From Sipunculus nudus (taxonomy: Eukaryota; Annelida; Sipuncula; Golfingiida; Sipunculidae): 64,000 nucleotides of DNA. Positions 41,001 to 53,000 of this stretch are shown here, piece by piece (positions within the stretch are counted from its first letter, which is position 1; every line of letters begins with the position of its first letter). Where the stretch lies: the NCBI GenBank assembly GCA_026874595.1, contig CM049311.1, positions 48,489,676 to 48,553,675 of the forward strand, read 5' to 3'. The translations under genes were made by a program, and so were the position numbers. The notes under the pieces were generated by a model that searched no databases, was not told where the DNA came from, and saw only the letters and a list, made by a program, of their open reading frames with translations.

Positions 41001-44000
41001 TCTGACATATTCAATGTGTTTGTGTGCTCTGCTATAATATAACTTCTACCCTCTGGTTAGATTTGTTTTGTCCTTGCAGGAACTGTTGAATCAGCCAGAA
41101 AGCAGTGCCCTACTGGATGCCACAGACAGATATGAGAACACCCCTCTGCACATAGCAGCAGAAAAAGGCTATGTTGGCATCTGTAGGGTGGGTAGGAAAG
41201 TCATTCTGAAACCCCCATTGGGACCCTGTGCTGTTACAGCTCACTGCTTGCTTATTTTTCTGCATATTTTTCATGTACATTAAACTTTAAACTCATTAGT
41301 CAATAATGAGAAAGGACTAAAAAATAGTGCATTGCCTGTCTGTGTTTCCATCTCTCCATGTATAACTTGTGATTTAAATGTCTCAAGTTTTACTGGGTGC
41401 ATATAGACATTGTTTGAAAAATTAACACCATTAAGTAGAGTTTTAAGCATGTTTAATGTCATGATCTTCAGTCTGTTGCATTACCCCCATTCAGTATGTC
41501 ATACAATTAAGTTACATTCATTTGGTTAAGACTACATATAAAGAAACTACCCTAGTCCTATGAGTTTTGAAAATTCAAGAGGAAAAATTAAGTTTTCTCT
41601 TGCAGTGTGAACCTTTTTGGATCTTAACTTGCAAAAACCAGTAATGAAACATAAATCTTTTACATTTACAAATAAAATTATTATTGTAAAAGGAAACTGT
41701 ATCTTCTTTGTGATGTTTTTCTTGAGGCAGGCTCTACTGAATGCTAAGGCAGACATTGATGCCAAAAATGAAGAGGAACAGACACCGCTCCACTTGGCAG
41801 CAAAACACGGAAAAACAAAGTGAGCACAGTTATGTCAGTGGTCAGGCTACTGTATCTATCACTCCTGGATTCCAAAAGTATACATTCCTCTGCCCCTTTT
41901 GTCAGCATGACAAAATTCACAATAATTTGTTCAGACACAAATAATGCCTCCAGAAAAAGTATATGGCATGATTAAAAGACCAATACACAGATTAAGCAGT
42001 GGTCATGCTAACAGCATGATGCTATATGTATATTATTTATTTCACTCCCCCACTGCTTGAAAATGACATGAGGCAACATAGCCTATAAATGGCCCCCAAA
42101 CACAGGGCCAAAAATGTCACTCATGAGAGCAGGATCTCAGAACACTGTTGATGTTTGTCAAGTTTCTATATTTTTTTTTCTCAATCAAAGTCATAGCATG
42201 ACTTGTTCAAGCAATATGGTGTCCTCCATGGGTTCCTCATTGCCTTTGTTATTCCTGACAAGATCATGCAGCTAGCTGTGGCAAGCAGTGAGTAAGTTGA
42301 ATGAGTAAGAGGAATGTACCATGACCAGTGTCAAGAGTGCAAATGATCAATAAATTAGAGAAGTCAGATGCTTCTTTTCAGAAAGCCATGCTCTGATGAG
42401 GACTATATTTTGTATTAGGGCATGTCAGAGCCATTGATAATCACATTAGTCATTGACAGTAGAATTGTTTCTTATCACAGTCATTTCTAATTAAATCTGT
42501 CAAATTTGATCAATTCATGTATCACACCAGCCCTAATTTATCAAGTGTAACACTACATGCTATTGACGGCGGGTGTTTGTTTTGTTAGTGTGGTGAGGGA
42601 GTTTGTCAGTCGTTTCAAGATGGTGATTAACGACGAGGACGAGGACTCCAACACGCCTCTCCACTTGGCAGCTCTGGCTGGACACAATAAAGTACTTTCT
42701 GTTCTGATAGATGCTGGAGCAGATATTGAAGCCAGGTGAGTGTGCCATCACTTTGCTCCAGTCACAACAGTCAAGCTGGTAGTTACAAGGTAGGATTTAC
42801 CCAAGGCATTTGACAGAGCCAAAACATGGAAATCGTGGTAGGATCTCCAAGGTTATCACTAATTTTGAATTACAAATTTATTACAAAATTCATGAGGCTT
42901 AGACTTTTATTGCTTGGTTACCATGGACCTATCCTTTGAAACTTGAGCTGATTAAAATTTTATCATTCGCAGATACAGAATGAGCATTTAAATCTGTTCA
43001 ATGCTATGTTTAGTTTGTTTTACTTTTTCAAATTTCTTTTATCTGCAATGTGATTTTGTCATGATATTAACTTTCCCTTTTATGTATGTTTGCTTGATCA
43101 CATTACAGAAACTGTAACTTGTGGACAGCTCTGGACTGTGCCGCAGCTAAAGGTTGGATGAAGTGCTGCCGGACATTGCTGGAGTCTGATGCCCCTGTAG
43201 ATCCCATGGATAAGACAAAGGTAACATATCATCCAGTGGAATTCAAACAAACCACCATCTCTCACAATAATTCTGCTCTTTTCAAATTATACTTTGGCAT
43301 TGTCTTGTTCATCATCATAAGTACCCAGTTGTTTAGTTCACTATCACATATTCTTTTTTTCCCTCTGATACCTTTACGTGTTGTTATACCAATGTGAATG
43401 AATCTAAATTCATAAACTATTAATATTGTTTAATTGACATGTATTATTACCATTAGAAATATAAACAGTAAACATAGCTTATACAATCAAGAGGACCATA
43501 AAACGTAATAATGAAAGTTAAATATGGGGTTAAGTTCTTATTTAGTCTTTTGTCCTTTAATCACTGAGCTTTCTAAATTCAATTATATGTCCAGTTTGCT
43601 CATTTATAAATATAATTTGTGAGTAAAATTAGACTCCTTCTTTAGAGTCATGGTAAATTAAGATGTACTCTGTCAGCTTTCATGTGTCATCTTTCAGACC
43701 ACACCTCTCCACTTAGCAGCAACTAGAGGTCATGCAGATGTTGTGGACCTGCTACTGAACTGGGATGCCAGTGCCACCCAGACAGATACAAACGGCCACA
43801 ACTGTCTTGACATGGCCATAGACAATGGACACAAGTAAGGTTCTATTAATAGCCGAATAAACACAATGTATAAAATGTGGCGATCTGTGGCCAATCTGTC
43901 TGACTAGTGGAAAAGCTCTGTAACAAGGACAATTTGATGACGGGGAGTATGATGCCAGTATGACAGGCCACAACAATCACACAGTGCAGGCATGGTATGG

Positions 44001-47000
44001 TATGAAATAATTAGGATGTTCACCATTCATTTACAAAGTTATAAGAAATTGGTACAGATTGTCTCAAATTTCCACAATTTATCATGACTGTGCCATGACT
44101 CGAGAACAACACCCCTACGACTCTTCGCAAATGGTCTCATGATTTTTAATTCTGGCTGTTATGCCATGGCCATATGAATAAAACAGAGACAGAGTTTTAT
44201 GAATGAAAGACCTATAAACTGGTGATTTTGCGTGGTTATTTTTCATGTTCTGCATACAAGACACCTTGTAAGAAACTGTACTGTAGTGGGAAAGACCCTG
44301 ATGCTGGCTGGAATGGTTTACATTTCTTTGACTCAGATTTTAAAGTCCATGGATGGGATTATTTCACTTGTCTCAGAGTCAAGCAGGGTCCAACTCAAGT
44401 CCAGCAAAAAAAAAAAATGACTGTAACAACTGATATGTTCAAAAAGTTCTCAGAATATTACAAAATGTTAGAAGTGTGCCATAGACTGACAGATTAACTT
44501 TACCGGCTTGTAAGATAGCTATGTTATATAATAACATGAATTGTTAGATCACTTCTGAACTAGAAACATTGATTTGCCTACTATGGGCAACAAACACACA
44601 TTTTGTAAAATGACAGATGGATAACTCTTGATTAAACATAGCAGAAAATATAAAAAAGAATACAGGAAGAAGATATTAGCAGAAAGAAACTCCAACATGT
44701 ACTTGTGTTTAGCTGGCTGGGATGAAGTTCATGAGAGCTCGTACCGTACCCCTGGCACCATCAGTGTCAGAATTGTCGGCTACATCTGTAGACCCCCTCA
44801 GACACAAATTGATCAATCTTAATTTTCTGTTTATGTTACAACAAAATCTATTATCAGGGGAAGTAGGCAAATACTGTAAATCTATTCATTTCCACAATAC
44901 TTTTTATCATATGGAGACAGGCTGTTTTATAAATGGGCAGCTATTTTCAGGTTGTGTCAAGGTTGTGATCCTTTCAGGCCATTTATGTCAAAATTCCATT
45001 CAAACATGATCACAAGTCAATATGACATTTACCCAACATAGCAAGAAAACTGTTATGGTTTCCCTACAACATGTGATGACAAAGCTTAATTTTTTAACTT
45101 TTTATAAACAGCAGCACAAGTTCAAAGTGCTCAACCCATTGCTACAAACAATGTTCAAGACATAATCTTCAACAACCCAACAACTTCCGTGATTGGTGTC
45201 AAATTTGTGGAAGTGGGAATGGGCTTTCAGTGTTCTAAGAATAACTAAAATTAACTTTCTGACCCTTGTTGATTAAGGTGGTTGTTTAGAGAAAACTTTA
45301 AATTATAAATACTGATGAAGTTAATATAATAAAGAGTTTATCCTGGAAAAAAAGAAGAAATTATAAAAGTTTTTTAGTAAAAAAAAAGAGCTTATGGTTG
45401 GTTGTTCATTCCAGTTAGTACCTGGTCAACTATGCTTGTTAGTATCATAGCTTCTTTAAGGATTGTGGTTGGACTGAGGATTTGAAAACATTTTACATAT
45501 CACCAACTAACTCTTTGTTTGTAACTGCTACTCCTGGTATTGTCCTAAAGGGGCCTTTTCTGATATCTGATGTATTTTAACTAAAGACAATCCCTTGAAC
45601 CTTTTGTAAAAATAGGCAAGAAACGCTGCCCCAAAACCTCATTTTGTTTATATCAATGTGTTTATAACATGCAGGTGTCTGCCAAAATAATAAAAACACC
45701 TTCAACAAGTTCTGAAATGTCCACACATACGTAACCTTCAGTTACAATTTTTTTCTGTTCATTAACATTGGCGTATGTACCATGTATATAAACAGATTGT
45801 AGATGAACAAGCTTACCGGTTTATATCAATCACAGAGGTATATTTAGAATCTTTCTTATCAGGCATTACTTGCAGTTCATTGATATGTATGCAGAGTAAG
45901 TCAGAAATCACATAATTACAGAAATGGTAGGTGAATAGCTTGCTTTAATAACAACATATCATTCTTATCATATTTATATCCTAAAAAGACATGACAGATG
46001 CAAGCCCTTAATTTACAGTGTGTTGATTTATAATCCATTCCATCCCCTCATGTCCACCTATTTTTTGCTTAGAAAATTTGAATAAGTTATATTTTGACAG
46101 AGAAAATGATAATAAAGGATAAAAGATTTAAGAAACAGAATTGTTAAAATTTGAGAAAAAGTCTACATTTTACAACATATCAGCCCCGCTTATGGCGGTC
46201 AAGTTCATTGGTTATATGCAAATCAGCCTCAGTTGACAGCTGCTGGTTGGATGGTGTCATGTAAACACTCTAAAAAAATATAACCAGATGGCAATTCATG
46301 CAAGGACACATCTGATCAGTCAAATCATTGGAAGGAGTAAAAAAATTTGCAAAACATAAACTGAAGATTAATTTTAAAATTTTTGCTTGCCACATAAGGT
46401 TGTCACTTCCATGTGCAGCTTTCTCCAAAAAATTGAAAATATAAGCTTTTACGAAAATATTCTCCAAAAAACAGGTGAACACAGGTTGGCGGAACAGAGT
46501 ATGGTAAGGGTGATCAGTGTTCCTCTTTGTATTTTGACAGGGATGTGGCGACTGCAATAATTAACTGTGAATACTGGGAAGAGGCCCTGAAGAACGAAAC
46601 CATTGATCTCCACTCAGGTCTCAAGGTCACACCAATGAGGAAACTGATCAGGAGAATGCCAGGTAAATAGCATGCTTTATCACAGCAGATGGCTTAGTCT
46701 TGATATATGCTGATTATTGTCCCGTGCTCCGCGGATGCGGGGGACATTGATTTAGGTTTGTCTCTCTGTCTTTCTGTCCATTCACAGGTTTTTTCATTTC
46801 TGTGTGATAACTCTCCTAAATTTTGTCGGATTTCATTCAAATTTGGGTCAATGATTGCTCTCATGCATACCTCGGTTTGGATTTGTTTTGGAGTGTCTAT
46901 CAGAAAAATAATTCTCTCTAGCTCAAAAAAAAATAATTAAAATTTGGTCCAATTTCTCAATGTGTTTTAGTTTTTATGTTTGCCTGTAGATGTCTCCTCA

Positions 47001-50000
47001 TGTCATAGTGCTTCTGTTTAACTTTCAAGTGCCCTCAAGATTTTCTCCACATGTCATAATTTTGATTGCTTATCAAGCATGTAAGACAACAAGATCCCAA
47101 AGCGGGGGACATTAATTCCAGGAATTTGTTCGTTGTGTAGTGTTTACTAGTGTTGTTTTGGGAATAATACCAATGATGATATCATACAACATACGCCAGA
47201 TTCTCTAGTATTTTCAGCTCTTTTTAGCTCTTCAGTCTAATTTACCAACAGATTGTCTGGATTATCAGAGGTCACCAGGCTACTTTGTGGTGTCCCCGCT
47301 ATAATTGATCTGATGCATTTTCATGAAACTCATTATAAATATTTACCAATAAAGTTTCTTACATGAATTAAATTCTTTGCAAAACTCATGCATATTTATG
47401 AGGTTCAAGGTCACAAGAAATATGACAGGCGTATTATGCTCCCTTGCAGTGCTCTTGTATTCTGACACTGAAAAGTCAGGATAATGGCCAGGTTGATGCC
47501 ACTTTTTCTCTGAATGAGGTTCAGTTTTAATGCTGTTTGACACTTTGTGTCTTGTCTTTCCTATATTTCTTACAATATTGAAATATAAATCCTGGTAAAT
47601 ATGACTTCATTGCATTTGTGCATACATACTCTTTGTAAACAATTATGCAAAAACGTAACCATTTTAATCCATTATGAAAGAAAATGACTAATCATGGATA
47701 AATTTGATTAATCGGCATACCAATAGTAAATACTGAACACATATACCTTTCTTCTTCTAACAGATGTGGCAGAAAAGGTGTTTAATCGCTGTACCATCTC
47801 AAATGGCAAAAACCAGGACGCAGCGGATTACTGCATCACATTTAACTTTGAATATCTGGATGACATGTATGCCAACTGGAAAGACGGTGACAGTCTCAGT
47901 GATTCAAGGTCATCTACAGGTAAAAAAATACAGAATCTTTAACTGTTAATACAGGTGTTGTCTGCAGTATACAGAATCAGGCTGCTCCCAAAATGGAGTT
48001 TGTGCCATGGGCTCATTTTATGATGAGGGAAGCAGTTTAAGTACAATCATATATATTAATAATAATAATATATTTATTTAATAATAATTTTTTATTTGGT
48101 AGAGCGTAAATTTCACATTCTTCCAAGCAAGCAATTGCTTAGAAAATGACTGACTATGAAACAAGATGTTCATTAAAATAAAGATGCAGACTAAAATTTA
48201 GATGTTACTAAAGCTAGATAAAAAAATTCACTTGATCCAGTAATATATTATGATATGACATTAAATCAATAAAAGTAGTAAAAATCACGTTATAGAAATA
48301 AAAATCTGCAGAATCACAGGCCAGTAAAATGTTGCACAGTAAGTATGTCTTGAGCATTTCTTTAAAAGTGGCTAGGTTCTCAGCTTGTCTTTTCAAAGGT
48401 CATGAATTCACAAAGGATCTGATAAGTGATACTGCCTTTTTTTGTCATTTTAGTTTAAAATAAACATACATGCCTTTAGGTGTATAACAATGCAGAAAAC
48501 ATAATCCAAAGCATTGCCAAATATTGCATTTTGTAACTTAATTTTAATCAGACTGATCTGTAGATATTTTTATGGCATTTTATATACCTTGAATGAAGTA
48601 ATCCCAAGTGACTATTTTATCAAACTTTTTTACTTTATTAGGACGTAACATGATGTCAGGTAGAGCTTTTCAGTTATTGATCTCAGTTTGATATCAGTGC
48701 ATAATTAGTGCATTAGTGTTCAGACATATTATCAGTGTATTAGGAATCAGGACATGTATTTTTATAGATATTAATTGTCCAAGATTTGTTCATTAATTGT
48801 CCAAGATTTGTTAATTTATTTTCAGGCAGTGTTTATGATGAAGACAATCAGCTGATGCCTGATGCCTTACCTTATACCAACGATACCACAATACTCAAAA
48901 AGAACCATCCACTCATGATCATGGTGAGGAACACAACCACAGTAGTGATACAATAATTATTTAAGTAATTAAATATAACACTTTCATTGAGATATCTCAT
49001 CATGTCAGTTAAATGTTATAAACCTATTTAATAGCAACAAAACTCTTTCAATTAAGAAATATGATCAAAATACAGCCATATACTTAACAGCAGCCTAAAT
49101 CAGAGTTCACAAAACACCCAAATGACAAAGCCTGATTGACTAGTTTGAAAATTTCTGTAATAAGATCTTCTGGAGGGGGCCACTTGATGCATGAACAAAT
49201 TAATATCAGTGCTTGCCCAGTTGTGTGGCTCAAGAGTAGAGCACGTTACTCACTGCCAAGAGATCATGAGATCGAATCTCAGCTGAGACCATGAGATTTT
49301 TCACAGTTGGACTCTACCCAGGGTGTGCATTATGCACGCTTAATGGGAAGGCCCAGCCAAATGGCATTTTTCACTCTCAAAAAGGTGTACCTTTCAGGGG
49401 TTCCTCACTGGTAAGACCCAGCAATAGGATTACACACCCAAGCCCCAAGGTGCAGAAGTCACCGCCCTGATTAACACCAGGATATAAAATAAGAGGGGGC
49501 ATGTGATAATGCCCTGTTACTATGTCTGAAACCCAAATGGAATTCTGCAGATGTACATATACTTAGGTAAGTTAGCATTTAAAAATTGAGATGGGTACCT
49601 CAAACAAAGAAAAATAACTGGTTGGAAGGTCTTAATGCAATAGAATCTGATTTTAATATTTTTGAATATGCTTATTTGTAGGTTCAAGTCAATCATGTAG
49701 ACTGGTCAATGGGGTTCCACTCATGAATTTTCATATTTCAGGTACAAACTAATCAGGAGGACTTGTTGGCTCATCCGCTGGTGACAATGCTGCTGTACCA
49801 TAAGTGGAAGAGCTTCGGTCGCTACGTGTATTACACCAACCTGTTTGTGTATTGTATTTTTACTGCCTTCTTGACCATGTACCTGATGACGACAACACCG
49901 CCGTACATGTACTAGTAAGTAGGGACCAGTCTACACCAACCTGTTTGTGTATTGCATTTTTACTGCCTTCTTGACCGTGTACCTGATGACGACAACACCA

Positions 50001-53000
50001 CAAATTAAACATGTACTAGTAAGTAGGGACCAGTCTACACCAACCTGTTTGTGTATTGTATTTTTACTGCCTTCTTGACCATGTGAAGACTGATAACAAC
50101 ACCTTCATACATGTACTAGTAAGTAGGGACCAGTCTACACCAACCTGTTTATGTATTGTATTTTTACTGTCTTCTTGACCATGTGAAGGCTGATAACAAC
50201 ACCTTCATACATGTACTAGTAAGTAGGGACCAGTCTACACCAACCTGTTTGTGTATTGCGTTTTTACTGCCTCCTTGATCATGTACCTGATGATGACAAC
50301 ACCTCCATACATGTACTAGTAATTAGGGACCAGTCTACACCAACCTGTTTATGTAATGTATTTTTACTGCCTTCCTGACCATGTACCTGATGACGACAAC
50401 ACTGCCGTACATGTACTAGTAAGTAGGGACCAGTCTACACCTACCTGTTTGTGTATTGTATTTTTACTGCCTTCTTGACCATGTACCTGATGACGACAAC
50501 ACCTCATACATGTACTCGTAAGTAGGGACCAGTCTACACCAAACTGTTTGTGTATTGCATTTTTACTGCCTTCTTGACCATGTACCTGATGACGACAACA
50601 CTGCCGTACATGTACTAGTAAGTAGGGACCAGTCTACACCAACCTGTTTGTGTATTGCATTTTTAGCTCAGCTGACTGAAAGTCATCTGAGCTATAGCGA
50701 TCACTCTTTGTCCGTCGTCCGTCTGTCCGTCTGTCCGTCTGTCCGTCTGTTAACCAGGCACAAATCGTAACCGCTGGACCTAGAACCTTGTAACTTGGGA
50801 TTCTGAGAGGTCCATAAAAAATCTCCTTGGAAACCAGAAATTAGGTCTCTGTTACCCATATCCTTCGAGCTATTGGGCCCCAAAGTACCCCCCAGAAAAG
50901 TCAAAAATTTCATACAAAAACTTCAATATCTCATTAACTACTTGACTGATGGTCATGATTTTTGGCATACATATTGATCATGAGATGTTACATCACTTCC
51001 TGCAGACTGGTGGCGCCACCTGTATTTTTCAATTTTTTACGAATTTTTTTCTCTATTTTTGAGACCTTTAAAAATGTGAACATCTGTTAACAAGGCACAA
51101 ATCATAAAGACTGGACTTAGAATCTTAATTCTTGACACACTGAGAGGTCCATGAAAAATCTCCTTGGAAACCAGAAATTAGGTCTCTGTTACCCATATCC
51201 TTTGAGCTATCGGGCCCCAAAGTACCCCCCAGAATAGTAAAAAATTTCATACAAAAACTTCAATATCTCAATAACTACATCACTGATGGTCTTCATTTTT
51301 GGCATACATATTGATCATGAGATGTTCGATCAGTTCCTGCAGACTGGTGGCGCCACCTGTACCGTTTGATTTTTTAGGATTTTTTCCTCTATTTTTGAGA
51401 CCTTTGAGGATGCTGTCATCTGTTAGCGTGGCACAAATCGTAACGACTGGACCTAGAATCTTCATTTTCGACACACTGAGAGACCTATGAAAAGTCTCCA
51501 TGGAAACCAGAAATTAGGTCTCTATTACCCATATCCTTCGAGCTATGGGGCCCAAAATTACCCCCCAGAATAGTCAAAAATTTCATACAAAAACTTCAAT
51601 ATCTCATTAACTACATCACTGATGGTCATGATTTTCGACATACATATTGATCATGAGATGTTTCATCAGTTTTTGCAGACTGGTGGCGCCACCTGTATTT
51701 TTCAATGTTCACGAATTTTCTCCATTTTTGAGACCTTTAAGGATGTAGTTATCTGTCAACAGGGTACAAATCGTAACGACTGGACCTAGAATCTTCGTTC
51801 TTGACACACAGGGAGACCCATGATAAGTCTCCATGGAAACCTGAAATTTGGTCTCTGTTACCCATATCCTTCGAGCTATGTGGCCCCAAAGTACCTCCCA
51901 GAAAAGTAAAAAATTTCATACAAAAACTTCAATATCTCATTAACTACTTGACTGATGGTCATGATTTTTGGCGTACATATTGATCATGAGATGTTACATC
52001 ACTTCCTGCAGACTGGTGGCGCAACCTGTATTTTTCGATTTTTTACGAATTTTTTTCTCTATTTTTGAGACCTTTAAAAATGTGAACATCTGTTAACAAG
52101 GCACAAATCATAAAGACTGGACTTAGAATCTTAATTCTTGACACACTGAGAGGTCCATGAAAAATCTCCTTGGAAACCAGAAATTAGGTCTCTGTTACCC
52201 ATATCCTTTGAGCTATCGGGCCCCAAAGTACCCCCCAGAATAGTAAAAAATTTCATACAAAAACTTCAATATCTCAATAACTACATCACTGATGGTCTTC
52301 ATTTTTGGCATACATATTGATCATGAGATGTTCGATCAGTTCCTGCAGACTGGTGGCGCCACCTGTACTGTTTGATTTTTTACGATTTTTTCCTCTATTT
52401 TTGAGACCTTTGAGGATGCTGTCATCTGTTAGCGTGGCACAAATCGTAACGACTGGACCTAGAATCTTCATTTTCAACAGACTGAGAGACCTATGAAAAG
52501 TCTCCATGGAAACCAGAAATTAGGCCTCTGTTACCCATATCCTTTGAGCTATGGGGCCCAAAATTACCCCCCAGAATAGTCAAAAATTTCATACAAAAAC
52601 TTCAATATCTCATTAACTACATCACTGATGGTCATGATTTTCGACATACATATTGATCATGAGATGTTTCATCAGTTTGTGCAGACTGGTGGCGCCACCT
52701 GTATTTTTCAATGTTCACGAATCGTTTTCTCCATTTTTGAGACCTTTAAGGATGTAGTTATCTGTCAACAGGGTACAAATCGTAACGACTGGACCTAGAA
52801 TCTTCGTTCTTGACACACAGGGAGACCCATGATAAGTCTCCATGGAAACCTGAAATTTGGTCTCTGTTACCCATATCCTTTGAGCTATGGCACTCCAAAG
52901 TACAGCTCAGAATAATGGAAAATTTGATACAAAAGCTAAAGTATCTGAACAACTAATGCAGAGATAACCATAATTGTTTGCATGGATATTGATCATGGAG

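Larger units (their letters stand above)
46663..47763. other. Intron 14
   Basis: 1101 bp, phase 1, largely filled by two element-like blocks (46718-47208 and 47219-47460), listed separately. Confidence 0.65.

Noticed and set aside
44222-44497. 91-codon frame in intron 13
   Set aside because: Ordinary composition, a poly-A-derived lysine run and no domain; likely chance.
49220-49290. Functional tRNA gene
   Set aside because: A and B boxes are present but acceptor and anticodon stems do not close; a SINE head is the better reading.
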